From NCBI GenBank assembly GCA_964035575.1, contig OZ037842.1:248001-312000 (forward strand): a stretch of DNA of 64,000 nt, written 5' to 3'. Origin of the DNA: Rhynchopus sp. YZ270_cl-10. Lineage: Eukaryota > Euglenozoa > Diplonemea > Diplonemida > Diplonemidae. A program made the translations under genes and the position numbers. Position 1 is the first letter of the stretch, and each line of letters starts with the position of its first letter. Positions 32,139 to 42,604 of this stretch are shown piece by piece. A model generated the notes under the pieces. It was not told the DNA's origin, did no database searches, and was given only the letters and a program-made list of their open reading frames with translations.

Positions 32139-32319
32139 GTTCCAGAGGGAAGATGTCCCCCCTAGAGTATATAGTTAGTTGTGTGTTGCTGAAGTGTGTG
32201 TGGGGAGGAAAGAGTGCTTCTGGAAACTAAAGGAAATGCAAAAATGTAGCCCTTTTTTAATGCTCTGTTCTCCAAGGGGAGGCCTCAACCTCAGTGGAGA
32301 AGATAGATAATAAATAGAA

Positions 32320-32369
32320 AGTGGAGATTGCACAAACTGTGGCAACACAACCGAGGCAACAATTTATCA
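32320..32369 (+). repeat. Module A, copy 3
   Basis: GTGGAGATTGCACAAACTGT then GGCAACACAACCGAGGCAAC and AATTTATC; lacks the CTACACTACTCC part. Confidence 0.65.
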
Positions 32370-32410
32370 GAAGTAAAAAAGAAAAAACAAACAGGGCCCT
32401 CACAAAGACC

Positions 32411-34783
32411 CTAAAACCCTCTTCTGCCTTGCACTTCTTGCACCTCGATGCCCAGACCCGCTGCCTTGCGTGACACAGCTTGGTCAATACTGTGCCGTTC
32501 ATCTTCGCTCCACACCTTCCCTCCTGGACGCGTCTGTTGTTCTTTGTCGATCTCACCCCTCTTCTCATAGAGGTAGCTGAGCTCTGTTTTGACATCAGGG
32601 GCGAAGTCCTTCTTGGGGAACCAACCGGGGGGCCCGAGGTGCTCAAGGAGTTTACGATCACCTTTGAGCGCTGCAAGCTGTTTCCGTGTTTCGTGCAGAC
32701 GGCTGTCCGTTAAGGTGTGCGCATTCCTGGGTCCCAGCACCAAAGCTGCCTGCTGATGAGGAGTAAGGAACCGCTGCTCTGCTCTTGTTATCACTACAGG
32801 ACCCGTGTCAGGTGTCTCCTGCGCACGAAGCTTGGAAAGCGTGTTAAACGTATCTGCAACGTGTTTGTCAATCAACTCAGTGGAGGTGTCCACAAACTCT
32901 TCCGTTACCCGCGTCTTCACCTCCGCCTCAGTGCCTAGGGCTCGTGGTATGTTTGGGTAGTCCAAAGAATTGTCGAAGAAAGGGAGAAGGTCTGCAAAGA
33001 GGTCTTCGTTTTTCTGGCTTTCCTCAACATTGCTGAAGGCAACGAAGGCGGTGCTGACAAGGCGGGAGACCTCCGGTTGGAGCTTGAGCTTTGCCAGGAC
33101 GTCGTGGTATGGAAAGAACTGCTCCTTCCAACGCATGTCGGTGTGGTGTTGGCGGAGCTTGTCTTCATGGTCGCGACGTGCCTTTCTCCGCATAGCGCGT
33201 GTCACCACAAGGTATTTGCCACGCCGTTTTACTACAGGGCGGGGTGCCTCCTCGGAATGGATGAGATCTGATATGGGCTTCTTCTCAGCAAGCCTTCTGG
33301 CCATGTGGACGCGAAACCGCAGCTTCTGCCTTGGTGTCATGCGCTTCCGTTTCCGCAGCCGTTTCTTGGGTTTTTGGTACTCCGGTTCACTCAACGCTGC
33401 GAGCGAGTCGACAAACCTCGGATCATTTTCCGCAGTGCTCATTCTCAAGCCTATACGATACATCTCTGTCGTCTCGTCAATCTCTGTGCTAGTAATATAA
33501 GCAAAACGCACCGAACGGCGTAGACACTGTAATAAAGAGATCATATTGTCGAGAATCTTTTGCAGTGCCTTTTGTGCCTCTTGTGCAGCAAAGTCTGCTT
33601 CATTGAACGTATTGTGCTCCACCTCAGGCGCGCGAACCTCTGATGGCGCATACGCAGCATCGAAAATAGAGCCAAGCACCTTCGCATCACCACTAAAATC
33701 AATGGCTGTGGAGAAGGCACCCTTCAGAATCTTTTTTTGCTCGCTCAGTGAAAGCCAGAGCGATCCTGTCAGTTGTGCGTCCTCAGGGGAAGCGAGAAAC
33801 ACCCCGACACCGTGGTTCAACCCAACAACAACCTCTTCCGGCGAGTCTTCCAGCTGCTGGAGAAGAACCTTAAGGGGCACGGCGGCAAAGGTGAGCGCAG
33901 CTTCTGAGTTCGGCGTTGCTTCGATACAGTGTATTAAGTACTTCTCGATGTAGTGCTTTTCAAAATAGACAGGTAAAAAGGCGGGCGCACCGGGGTCATT
34001 CTCTCTCCCAGGCAATGGAAAGAACGCGGGCTGCATGTCACCCTTCGCTCCGTCCCCACTCTTCATCATTTCTTTGTACTGCTCCGCAAATCCTTGAAAC
34101 TCTTCTGGTATAAAATCTTCCGAAAACTCCGAAAACAATTTGTCCAAACTCAGCTCCTGCATCGGGATGTACACGGTGCGCCCTTCTTCTGCCATGCTCT
34201 TGAGAAATAGGTTTTTGAATTTATCTTGTATGGTTTGCTCGGTTTTGTTCATGAGGTAGAGCAGTTCGTCGGGGGTGAGGTTCTCTGGGGTCTCGAGGAG
34301 GCGGTTTTTGAACTCTTTTGCTTGGGTTTGCGCAGCAGCGATGCTTTGGTAGTCGAAGGCTGAAGGGACAAAATCGGTGATTGTAGGCATCGAGGAAGAG
34401 TAGAGCTTCTTCATACGGGGTACAAACTCCTCGTAGTACATCCGCATGCCTTCCTCACGTCCATGAAGCTGTACCATCGTCTGTTTAAAATCTCCTGTCA
34501 CCGCAGGTCTCTTACTCTCGTCCCGAAGCAACCCAGGTCCACGGTCATTATGCTCATATTTCTCCCAAGGCCATGATTGCCTCAGAGCTTCATCCGAAAG
34601 ATGTGCCACAGCGCTCGCAGACGTCGAAAATGATTCGTTTTTTGGGGGAGAAGAAGAAGAAGGGTCGGAAGGCGCGCTTTTCACCTTCTGAAGCATCTCC
34701 GCAAGTCCCGCGAAGGAAGGGATGCTGGCGAGGTTTGGTGTCGAAGGCCCAGAGATATTTCGTCTGAAAATAAGCTTCTTCAT
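32411..34783 (-). CDS. Large basic protein, unrecognised, possibly mitochondrial
   Basis: 790 residues from ATG at 34783 (MKKLIFRRNISG); the upstream Met lies in a Gly/His leader and was rejected. The first 20 residues are basic and hydrophobic without acids, which would suit a mitochondrial presequence. The body is mostly helical and charged, with SWPWEKYEHNDRGPGLL near the start, a very basic stretch (KKRLRKRKRMTPRQKLRFRV) mid-protein, another basic run ending VVTRAMRRKARRDHE, and a charged C-terminus. The basic centre could bind RNA, as in mitoribosomal or assembly proteins, but no family motif was recognised. The frame is uninterrupted. Confidence 0.75.
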   Translation of the reverse strand: MKKLIFRRNISGPSTPNLASIPSFAGLAEMLQKVKSAPSDPSSSSPPKNESFSTSASAVAHLSDEALRQSWPWEKYEHNDRGPGLLRDESKRPAVTGDFKQTMVQLHGREEGMRMYYEEFVPRMKKLYSSSMPTITDFVPSAFDYQSIAAAQTQAKEFKNRLLETPENLTPDELLYLMNKTEQTIQDKFKNLFLKSMAEEGRTVYIPMQELSLDKLFSEFSEDFIPEEFQGFAEQYKEMMKSGDGAKGDMQPAFFPLPGRENDPGAPAFLPVYFEKHYIEKYLIHCIEATPNSEAALTFAAVPLKVLLQQLEDSPEEVVVGLNHGVGVFLASPEDAQLTGSLWLSLSEQKKILKGAFSTAIDFSGDAKVLGSIFDAAYAPSEVRAPEVEHNTFNEADFAAQEAQKALQKILDNMISLLQCLRRSVRFAYITSTEIDETTEMYRIGLRMSTAENDPRFVDSLAALSEPEYQKPKKRLRKRKRMTPRQKLRFRVHMARRLAEKKPISDLIHSEEAPRPVVKRRGKYLVVTRAMRRKARRDHEDKLRQHHTDMRWKEQFFPYHDVLAKLKLQPEVSRLVSTAFVAFSNVEESQKNEDLFADLLPFFDNSLDYPNIPRALGTEAEVKTRVTEEFVDTSTELIDKHVADTFNTLSKLRAQETPDTGPVVITRAEQRFLTPHQQAALVLGPRNAHTLTDSRLHETRKQLAALKGDRKLLEHLGPPGWFPKKDFAPDVKTELSYLYEKRGEIDKEQQTRPGGKVWSEDERHSIDQAVSRKAAGLGIEVQEVQGRRGF

Positions 34784-34982
34784 TATTATTTTGTGGAGAA
34801 GACCACCCCCCCCCACTCTGAGTTATATTTTGGAATTTTTTGGGAGATTTTTTGTGCATTTTTTTTTCGCTGTTGTTACCAAGAACAAAGAGCTGATCTG
34901 AACAGAAAGCTGCAGAGAAAGGGAGTAAAAAATCTTAACTTACGAGGGCAGCACTGCGCGAAGAAGTGAATGACAGTACTAA

Positions 34983-35545
34983 GAAGCACTCCTGCGGAAA
35001 GATGGACGGACCCTGCAAAGCATTGTGGGGCATTTGCTGTTTCGCGGAGAAATCCTCAAAAATCTGCTGCACTGGGAAGATGTCTCTGCCCGATATACCA
35101 AACACCTTGACCTTCTTCAGCTGAAATCCTACAAAAAGGATTCAATCCACCTTAACGCATTCTTTGCGCTGGTGGAGAACAAAATCCGAGACAGCCATGT
35201 TCCAAAGGGCTTCTCCGCAGTGGCTCTGGAAGGAGAACCAAAAAAAATCAACGGCTTCTCTGACGCTGCTCTCACAGAGTCCTGGTTTGTTGATCCAGAC
35301 GTCAGCAGCACAAGAGAGTAAAAAGAGGATGACTTGGAGGACTCCTGCCTGACAATCTTCATGGAGCTGCTGAGAAGTGTCATAGTCTGCTTGGGGGCAA
35401 TGTATTTGCAGTAAAGTTCAAAGCAATTTCACAGTATAAAGGTCAGGAGGACGAACTGAAGAAGCTGAGGATCGACCTTCATGAAGTCCTGAAAAGCAAG
35501 ACAAGATCAGAGTACACCACCGACGAGAAGGATGCCTGCTAAAAT
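34983..35545 (+). pseudogene. Decayed coding sequence of unknown family
   Basis: Protein-like plus-strand sequence begins after a stop without an ATG. It includes QSIVGHLLFRGEILKNLLHW, HLDLLQLKSYKKDSIHLNAF and, in a later stretch, EDELKKLRIDLHEVLKSKTR. It is broken in several places and is best read as a fossil. It lies immediately left of the hAT element at 35676. The family is not recognised; a mobile-element origin is possible. Confidence 0.45.
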
Positions 35546-35675
35546 GCTCTGCACCGTAGATGAAGACGAACCTGCAGAGCGCAAATTTACTGTGCACCCA
35601 ATATTCACGTCTCCTGAAAATGGGGATAAGGATCCCAAGTGGACATCTCTTTTTTTTTTCGTTCTCTATGCAATC

Positions 35676-36367
35676 CAGGGTATTAGGGTGAAAATACAAA
35701 ATCCCGGAAAAAACTGGTTTTTCTGGTTTTCTCTCCTGGGCGGCAAAAACTAGTGTTTCTGGCGAAAACCTCCACCGTTGACGGACACAGTCACCCCTTT
35801 CGAGTTTTTCGGGGGTGGGGTCAGTGTCTTATCCAGGATTTCAAAATATTTTTCGGCGCTGCTGACCCAGGGTAGACATTGGGAACATAGGGACTGCATT
35901 TTTTTTTTGCGGAGCAAAAAAAAAATATAAAATGGCGCCGCAGGCGAAAAATTTTTGAGGGTACGGTGTAAAAATCTAGCTTTTTACACCACAGAGCCAC
36001 TCAAACGAACCCTTTTTTACGGAGCAAAAAATGAAAAATGGCGCCGCAGGCAAAAAAAATTCAAGGAACAGCCATTTCCCAAAGGCACTCCCGTGGTTCA
36101 ACCACGGTTCTACCAGGCGGGGAAAAAATGCGGGGAAAAAAATCGAGTCCGCCCTAATCTGGGGACGACATTTACAGAAAGGCCTGGTGAAAAGTGTCGG
36201 TTTTTTTTTCCCCTCCAGATTTCTCTGTTTTTTTTTTTTGAAAACTTGGTTGTATTAGTGTAGCCACCCTAGAGTGTGCTCCACTATATTTTTTTTTTTT
36301 TTTTGAAAACCAGTTTTTGGAAAAACTGGTTTTCAAAACCAGTTTTTTTAACCACCCTAATACCCTG
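35676..36367. mobile_element. Non-autonomous hAT element inserted at a stop codon
   Basis: Inverted ends CAGGGTATTAGGGTG, with an 8-base direct duplication ATGCAATC on both sides (35668-35675 and 36368-36375). The 8-base duplication and CAGGG ends are the hAT hallmark. The 692-base interior has no transposase. It includes two copies of a GGAGCAAAAAA ... ATGGCGCCGCAGGC block and a long foldback near the right end. Its right terminus supplies the last codons and stop of the membrane protein gene at 36357-36968. Confidence 0.85.
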
Positions 36368-36968
36368 ATGCAATCAATGCCATTTCGCCAGCCTCAGGTG
36401 GACGTCTGTTCTCCCCAACTTCGACCAACCCAATATCTTGGGTGTCGCTTTGTCCTGCCACTGTATCATCACTACCACCCCCACCACCACCCCCATTCAC
36501 AACAAGACACCGACCCACAAAACACAGCAAAATGCAGACCATAAGAACCCCACCCACAATCATCGCAATCACAACAGGCGGAGTGGAGGCTTCCGCATCA
36601 GACTCTCGCTCTGTGGGAACAGCCATTTCTCTTATCGATAACGGCGTAAATTCAACCGTCACATCATTGGGCACATACCCATTTGCGGTGAACACTACTG
36701 TCAAGAATTTGACGCAAGATTGCACCCCTCCTGTCTTTCCGTCTATCTCAAGCAATGCGTTTGGGGGTACATTTTTAATGGTCACATCCATCCATTTCTC
36801 GGTACAAGCTATGTACCAGCATGTTGTAGTATTGACGCTATCATTGCTGCTAGGTATGACCAAGGAAGTGGTCGGAGCGAGCCTGGTACACTTCGCTTCT
36901 ATCATAGAACAGCACCCTACAAAACAGAGGCAAAAAACGTAGGTAGCATCATGCAGTGTACAAGCCAT
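36357..36968 (-). CDS. Type I membrane protein with a CW-motif ectodomain
   Basis: 203 residues, ATG at 36968. It has an N-terminal hydrophobic signal (VFCLCFVGCC), an ectodomain of about 100 residues with N-glycosylation sites, one transmembrane helix (VVIAMIVGGVLMVCILLCFV), a Gly8 run and a short acidic tail. The ectodomain has CTRLAPTTSLVI ... TTCWYIACTEKWMDV, the same Cys-Trp-x-[IV]-x-Cys core found twice in the protein at 52771-53817. The reading frame ends inside the hAT terminus: the codons after GCATTGATT run through the target duplication into AGGGTATTAG. The sequence on the far side of the element reads ATTGCATAG, so the original end was probably two or three codons shorter. Surface role inferred; ligand unknown. 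Confidence 0.75.
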   Translation of the reverse strand: MACTLHDATYVFCLCFVGCCSMIEAKCTRLAPTTSLVIPSSNDSVNTTTCWYIACTEKWMDVTIKNVPPNALLEIDGKTGGVQSCVKFLTVVFTANGYVPNDVTVEFTPLSIREMAVPTERESDAEASTPPVVIAMIVGGVLMVCILLCFVGRCLVVNGGGGGGGSDDTVAGQSDTQDIGLVEVGENRRPPEAGEMALIASGY

Positions 36969-37068
36969 ATGGTTCTATAAGGGGGAAAGGTGAGGCTAAC
37001 CCCCTCCTCCTCCTCCTCCTCCTCCTCCCTCCCTGAATAGAGTCTTTTTGAAATTGAGGGAAAATAAT

Positions 37069-37133
37069 AATTAGATTCATATACTTTCAGTTCGCAGAAT
37101 TGAAAGTATTTGAGAGGGTCAACACAATGCACC
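37069..37133 (+). repeat. Module G, copy 2
   Basis: ATACTTTCA ... TGAAAGTAT hairpin, then TTTGAGAGGGTCAACACAAT. Nearly identical to 17459-17525 though 20 kb away. Confidence 0.75.
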
Positions 37134-37602
37134 AATAAAAAGGGGATTCTTTTTTTTGGAGGGAATTTTGGGGAAGTTCAGTTAAGTTATCGTGGAACGG
37201 ATCTGGGAGGGGAATTTTTTGAAGGGTCAAAACCATGAAAGGGGGGGGTACTGTGCTGTGACTGAACACAGGATCCATCTGAGCAAAAAAAAATTTTTGT
37301 GAAATGAGTCTAAACCCTTGCGTGATTTGGCCAACAAAAAAGGGGGTGTGATCAATAATGTCACCTTTTTAAAAAAACCCTGCGACATAATTTAGCAGGG
37401 AATGGGGAAGGGGGTGGGAGGAGAGTCCTTTTGTAGAGGTGTTTGGCTGCACGAAGAGGAATTGAGGAGACGAGGGGTTTACCTCATCTCTCGCTCGCAC
37501 CACCTTCGGCGCGCAAACGACAAAGAGAGAAAAAAATAGCAGTTGCCCCACTAGCAATGCTTAATTTGTATTCGCTTTGTAACCTCTGTAAAGTAAAAAG
37601 AA

Positions 37603-37672
37603 AGTGAAGTTATTAATGCAGGCACCTCCGACTGACCCACGTACGATGCCAGCTCCAGATGAAAGCACAAAA
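37603..37672 (+). repeat. Module E, copy 1
   Basis: GTGAAGTTATTAATGCAGGC, ACCTCCGACTGACCCACG, then GATGCCAGCT and GATGAAAGCA. Copies at 39993-40052 and 52050-52083. Confidence 0.7.
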
Positions 37673-37674
37673 GA

Positions 37675-37723
37675 AGTTGACAAGTACAAACACCTCACCG
37701 TTCATTGGCGGATGCAAATACTG
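37675..37723 (+). repeat. Module C
   Basis: GTTGACAAGTACAAACACCT, CACCGTTCATTGGCGGATGC. Directly follows module E and precedes module B. Confidence 0.7.
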
Positions 37724-37777
37724 AAAACTAAAAAAAATTGACTGACCAAACGGTAGTCACCGTAAAAGAAAAGGTTA

Positions 37778-37814
37778 TAAGGTAAACCCTAAGCCTCTCA
37801 TTGCTTAGCCACCT
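37778..37814 (+). repeat. Module B hairpin
   Basis: AAGGTAAACCCTAAGCCTCT, CATTGCTTAGCCACCTT. Stem CTAAGC/GCTTAG intact. Confidence 0.65.
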
Positions 37815-38133
37815 TTATATAAAAGCTTTGAAGATGTAAAAGAAACCTAAACAAAAAAAAATAAATCGCAAAAGGAAAAAGGCTTTTTGCATTTTTTTTG
37901 TTTTGCCTTTTGATTATCATAAATACATTGTCACTCTCTGAAGCAACTTGATACTTTGAATGACATCACAGACAATCCACCTTGACTTCCCCCCTCCTCC
38001 CCTCAACAACTTCATTGATTTATTACCCCCCACCCCCTAATTTCTCTTATCCTCTCCAGCCCCTTCCTCCACACTATGATAATTCTTCAATTCGTTGTAT
38101 AATTGATATTTGGGGAGGTGATGTATTTTTGTG

Positions 38134-39492
38134 TTACTCAAGCTTTACTCTGACCACGTCGGATTCTATAAGGGAGTGCTGCACATTCCATGTCGCCTCT
38201 GTGAGGAGTTCGAGAAAGGATTCAAAGGGCTCGCCCCCTGCTTCGGACGCGTCCGTCCCGTTTGCAATCTGCATCGCTTTGAAGACAGCCTCAAACACTG
38301 CCCTCCCTGACACACCTTCACCAAGCACCAACCACACTCTCTCTCTTTCTGGCACCACCTTCTCTGTGTTTAGAAGGAAATAACCCTGTTGTTTGATGTC
38401 TCTCGCCGCTGATTTCATGCACGCACCTTGCTTGACGAGGTCCTCAAGAGTGGCATCCAGTTTAACAACTCCTTTGTATCCGTAGAGAACATGAGAAAAG
38501 GGAGATCTTTTTGTTCCGAGAAAGGTGTCAACCTCACAAAGCTCTTCTGGCGTGGAAATAGTGTTGTGGTCGAGAAAATGTTGTGCAAGAAGCTCAAATC
38601 TCTGAAGGTTGAGGGTATCAACAGGGGCGCACCGGATGGCAAAGGTAAGCGCGCTGATATGTACCAAGGTTGTCGCCAGAACACAACCGAGAATGATGGT
38701 ACAGTCTCCATCCGCCCACATACTGATTGCAGCGGCAGCAGCGGTTCCGATTGTAGCAGCAACTGTGGTTTGGGCACCAGATTTGGCGGTCACATCTGCG
38801 AGATTTCCTTTTCTTGCAAAAGATGCATGCAACGATGCACGCGATGCGGACGCAGCGAGAAACGAAATATTTTTCAAAATATTCGACAAACTGGCCAACG
38901 GCAAGAACAGATGCGGGGCGAATGGGATCATGCCTTCTATCACCGCCGCCACATCCAGCACTGCACCAGCTATGAATCTCCACCTCTTGGGGTCTGCATC
39001 GAAGCTGGTGTTAATCACCGACGCAAACAGCACGCCACCTAATTGCCCAATTCCATCCTTCAACACCCACGATAACGCTGCTGCAACCGGTATTGCCCCC
39101 GTAGAAAGACCTGCCGCAAAAAGCATTGACTGTGTCGAGAACACCATAGACATGGACCCTGCTACAGAAGCCACAGTGTAAAATCCGACATAATTGAGAT
39201 ATCTTCCTCGGACCGAAGAATGGTGGTCCTTCGGAAGCAAATGAGCAACAGCAGAGTTGCAAGCCCGGACCACCTTCTGCATCGGCCCACCCTGACTCCC
39301 AGCCTGGTCATCCTTGAACACTCCATTCCCCACCTCATAGCTGGTACTGACTGATCGGAATAGAGTTCTCCTAGTTTGCACCATCCTTGGCGCCTCCACT
39401 TTTGTCTCCACACTGCAGAGGCGGATCTGTTTTAGAATTGGTCGGCATTTTATTATACGCGAAAAACGGGAAAATGGAGCAAAATGTGTCAT
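38134..39492 (-). CDS. RUS-family protein (DUF647, Root UVB sensitive / RUSF1)
   Basis: 452 residues, ATG at 39492. RUS proteins are conserved in eukaryotes; plant members act in UV-B sensing and vitamin B6 or auxin homeostasis, and animals have one (RUSF1). The signature runs from about residue 80 to 260: LLPKDHHSSVRGRYLNYVGF, then TQSMLFAAG, ALSWVLKDGIGQLGGVLFA, RWRFIAGAVLDVAAVIEG, SLSNILKNISFLAASASRA and NLADVTAKSGAQTTVA, all in family order. Several segments are hydrophobic and probably membrane-associated. The first 30 residues are basic and Arg-rich without acids, fitting a mitochondrial presequence. No intron is needed. Confidence 0.93.
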   Translation of the reverse strand: MTHFAPFSRFSRIIKCRPILKQIRLCSVETKVEAPRMVQTRRTLFRSVSTSYEVGNGVFKDDQAGSQGGPMQKVVRACNSAVAHLLPKDHHSSVRGRYLNYVGFYTVASVAGSMSMVFSTQSMLFAAGLSTGAIPVAAALSWVLKDGIGQLGGVLFASVINTSFDADPKRWRFIAGAVLDVAAVIEGMIPFAPHLFLPLASLSNILKNISFLAASASRASLHASFARKGNLADVTAKSGAQTTVAATIGTAAAAAISMWADGDCTIILGCVLATTLVHISALTFAIRCAPVDTLNLQRFELLAQHFLDHNTISTPEELCEVDTFLGTKRSPFSHVLYGYKGVVKLDATLEDLVKQGACMKSAARDIKQQGYFLLNTEKVVPERERVWLVLGEGVSGRAVFEAVFKAMQIANGTDASEAGGEPFESFLELLTEATWNVQHSLIESDVVRVKLE

Positions 39493-39872
39493 TGTACTTC
39501 TGTTGTGAGAAAGGAGGTGGGGTATGAAGCGGAGAATGTAGATAGGGGGGGAATGGAAGCGAAAGTGAGGGGGAGGTTTCTTAGGAAATGCAGGGGCCTT
39601 TTTTTATTATACTGTATCCTATCTAGTGGATAGGTGCGCGCGACGCTTATAGTTTATTGTTGATAATCTGCTGGTTGAAGTGTAGACGTCATGAGCATGA
39701 GAGCCGTCGTTTCATCACCATTTTTTTCTGTATTACGCTTGTCAGAAATTCTCAGAAATGCTCCAATATGCTCCCCGAAAAAAAAGTACACGTGGTCCAG
39801 GACCAATTTCGCTTATCATGGTGATTCACATGTCATTTCACTTGTCAGGTGACTCTGGACCACGTCGTGTAG

Positions 39873-39988
39873 ACTTGAAAATACAAAGCCCTCTCATGAC
39901 AGTGTACCTTGGTGCATGACCGGCTGTACCGGGGGGTGGACACCCAACCATGCAAACCTACATCCATTTCGTGGTTTACATCTGATAA
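39873..39988 (+). repeat. Module D, full copy
   Basis: AAATACAAAGCCCTCTCATG, ACAGTGTACCTTGGTGCATG, and the CATCCATTTCGTGGTTTACA end, directly followed by module E. Confidence 0.75.
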
Positions 39989-39992
39989 AAAA

Positions 39993-40052
39993 AGTGAAGT
40001 TATTGATACAGGCACCTCCCGCTGGCCCACGATGCCAGCTGGATGAAAGCAT
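39993..40052 (+). repeat. Module E, copy 2
   Basis: GTGAAGTTATTGATACAGGC, ACCTCCCGCTGGCCCACG, ATGCCAGCTGGATGAAAGCA. Confidence 0.7.
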
Positions 40053-40164
40053 TAAGTACCAAAAGAAAATCACGTTGTTGTGCAGAATAATATAGCGGGG
40101 AAAAGCGGGAAACCCTGAGAAGGAATTTCAGACCAAAATAATGCTATGTTATACGCTGCGGTGT

Positions 40165-40241
40165 CCATCTGATTTTCGCCTCAAATTTGGTGGGAGTTTG
40201 ACCACTAAACTCTCACCAAAATTTCAGATAAAATCAGGTGG
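40165..40241. repeat. 77-base foldback MITE
   Basis: Left arm CCATCTGATTTT ... GGTGGGAGTTT and right arm AAACTCTCACC ... AAAATCAGGTGG form a near-perfect hairpin around GACCACT. The ends match those of the MITE at 13171-14694. Confidence 0.7.
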
Positions 40242-40367
40242 TTTGTGGAAAAAATAAAGGGTGCCATTTAAAAAGAAAGCTCATTAATCTGTTTGTACAG
40301 GAGAGCTTGGTTTGAGGAGGGGGAGAGAGGAGGAAAAAACTGAGGCCTTTTCGTGAGTGAACTTTTT

Positions 40368-40428
40368 GGGAGATTTGCACAGCTGTGGCAACACAACCCG
40401 AGGCAACTACACTGCATCAACAATTTAA
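40368..40428 (+). repeat. Module A, copy 4
   Basis: GGGAGATTTGCACAGCTGTG, GCAACACAACCCGAGGCAAC, then ACACTGCATCAACAATTT and A-rich sequence. Confidence 0.65.
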
Positions 40429-40982
40429 AAAGGAAAAACTTATGTTCCAAAGAGACCAACGCGAGGAGGGGGGGGTTTTTTTTATTGAGAAAGTCACTGA
40501 TTTTTTTTTGTTTTTGCGCCCACCATTTCGTTGTTGATTCCTATTGCAAAATATGGGTGGAAAAATGGGGGAAAACATAACGGGGGAGAAAACCTTGTGA
40601 GATTGAATTGAGAAAAAAAAAAAAAAGAAAAAATGCTGCCACCAGAGGACAGTGGGTGACATCTTCCGCTTTTGGCTAATCACGGAGGGTTAAGCATATG
40701 GGGTGAAAGGAGAAAAAAGAGGAGGGTGTTGAGTTTCACGGCGACCATGCAACCCGGGACATGCTACGTTCCTTACCTTACAATTCGCTCTAAAACGATG
40801 ACATAGTAATTTCTATGTATTTGCGTGTTATGAGACTGGCCCCTTGCCACCCAATGCAAATACATGTTATATTAAAATATACCATGCAAAAAGAATGTTA
40901 AAATTAACGAACGTAACATCGTACCCGGACATGGTCGCCATAATAGCCACAATACTGCTTCCATAGAGGTTTTGTACATCAT

Positions 40983-41024
40983 AAGGTTGATAGTGCAAAC
41001 GCCTCTGGGATGCAGGTGACACTA
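40983..41024 (+). repeat. Module C, shortened
   Basis: GGTTGATAGTGCAAACGCCT then CTGGGATGCAGG; central part missing. Confidence 0.5.
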
Positions 41025-41261
41025 AGCCACCCTCAACATTATTTTTCCTTGTCGCGTCCTTGAGGGGTTATCGTGTGAAATCTTAAACAATTTCAAAATA
41101 AATGCATGGAAGTCAGATTGTGGTTGCATTTATTTTGATTCAAAGATCCATTTTTTCGCGACGCGCTGAAGCCGAAGGTGCAAAAACACCGTTGATTTTG
41201 ACAAAAGTGCTGTGACATTATATTCTCGTTCTAAAAAAAAAAAAAAATGCCGTGTGATAAG

Positions 41262-42566
41262 CAGGGATGTTGCTAAACCGCGTAGTGGAATTCCAAAATC
41301 CTTGAGAGGTCGTTTTTTTTACGGGAAATTTTACGTGGGGAAGTCGTTTTTTTTACGGGAAATTTTACGCGGGAAATCCTTTTTTTTTCCGGGAAATTTT
41401 GAGGAGTCTTTTTTTTTTTACGGGAAAATTCTGTAGGGTTGACCCGGGAGGCTGTACCTTCAATTTTTTTTTTCGCCTGCGGCGCCATTTTATATTATTT
41501 TTTTTTGCTTCGCAAAAAAAAATTCAGTTCCGTATGTTCCCGATGGTACTTGTCTTCTGAAGGAAAAGTACAAAGTGAACGTGGGGGCAGTTTGCGTAGT
41601 TGCAAACTTTGCTGCATGTTGTGACCCCACCATTTGACGGACGGAGCACGTCGAACCCAATAAGGAGTGAGAAAGAAGGATATGGCCAAAGAAAAAAGTA
41701 GCGTACCGTGCGCCTGCGGCGCAAGCTTGCATTACACCCTTCTTATGACATAGTTTGGCTGCGAAAAAAGTGCAATTTTAAGCGCAATTTTGAAATGTGG
41801 CGTACCGTGGCTTCGCCAGAACGCGGTTTTTTCGAAGTTTTCTTGGAAAATGGGGACACTCTCGCACGGGTTTTGTAGGCTGCACCGGTAGTGCACTCCC
41901 CGTCTTTGGTTGCTGTTGAACAAGGATTCTCTCTCCTGACTACATCTACGCAAAGAGACGCCACCGCCTTTCTCACAGCACTATTGAGAAGCTGATGGTT
42001 CTTCATGAACAGGCACCGAGTTTAACAACGGAAAGATGGGGAATATTCTTGAACACGCTGTTGCCTTGTTTCTCAGCACAAGCGTAACAGGTTCAAGAGA
42101 AAACGGAGGTGTTCCTGCTGATGGCGGAGGAGTTGGAAGACTTCGCTCCCCGTATTTGCTTTCGGAATTGAGCTTCTGAGGACCTTTTTCGCGCGCAGCG
42201 CGAATTTTTTTTTCTCCAAAACTGGTGCTTTCGGAAGTCGGTCAACGACCTGTCAATATCAGGGGGTGTGTGTATAGAGTCCCTGTGTCAGCGACCTGTC
42301 AGCGACCTGTCAATATCGACCCCTCCCGGAGCACCAAAAACGAAAGAAATTGGACGTGGGGTTCTCAAAATTTTCGGGGAAAACGGCATATTTAGCGATA
42401 AGTGTGTTCGAAACGTATCATGTGGGCAAAAAAATTATGATTTTCACCACCAGACATGGGCCAGGGTCGAAAAATGTACCTTTTTCCCGTGTAAAAAAAC
42501 CCGTAAAAAAACCCGAATTCCAAGCCCAAAAAGTGCGATTTTCGTAACTGTTTAGCGTCAGGTCTG
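41262..42566. mobile_element. Non-autonomous hAT element with a repeat F insertion
   Basis: An 8-base duplication GTGATAAG flanks both ends (41254-41261 and 42567-42574). The left end CAGGGATGTTGCTAAAC and right end (complement CAGACCTGACGCTAAAC) are diverged copies. The interior includes CGCCTGCGGCGCC and GTACCGTGGCTTCGCC islands, shared with the elements at 35676 and 44065 and with 24640-25010. Repeat F (42241-42336) interrupts it relative to the 24.7-kb copy. No transposase frame. Confidence 0.75.
42241..42336 (-). repeat. Dispersed repeat F, copy 2, expanded
   Basis: Complement of TTGGTGCTCCGGGAGGGG; GACCTGTCAATATC occurs twice and GCGACCTGTC twice, so the copy has an internal expansion. 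Confidence 0.65.
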
Positions 42567-42604
42567 GTGATAAGACGGATAATGTTCCATACTTTGTGTG
42601 GCAG

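Larger units (their letters stand above)
36969..38133. other. Spacer with G, E, C and B modules
   Basis: Four modules lie in a row on the plus strand (listed separately). A Leu-rich minus frame near 37480-37557 has no ATG. A CTC/CCT run lies at 36996-37028. No gene is supported. Confidence 0.5.

Noticed and set aside
37369-37557. Secreted small protein on the minus strand
   Set aside because: The frame lacks an ATG, and the hydrophobic stretch comes from a T-rich run.
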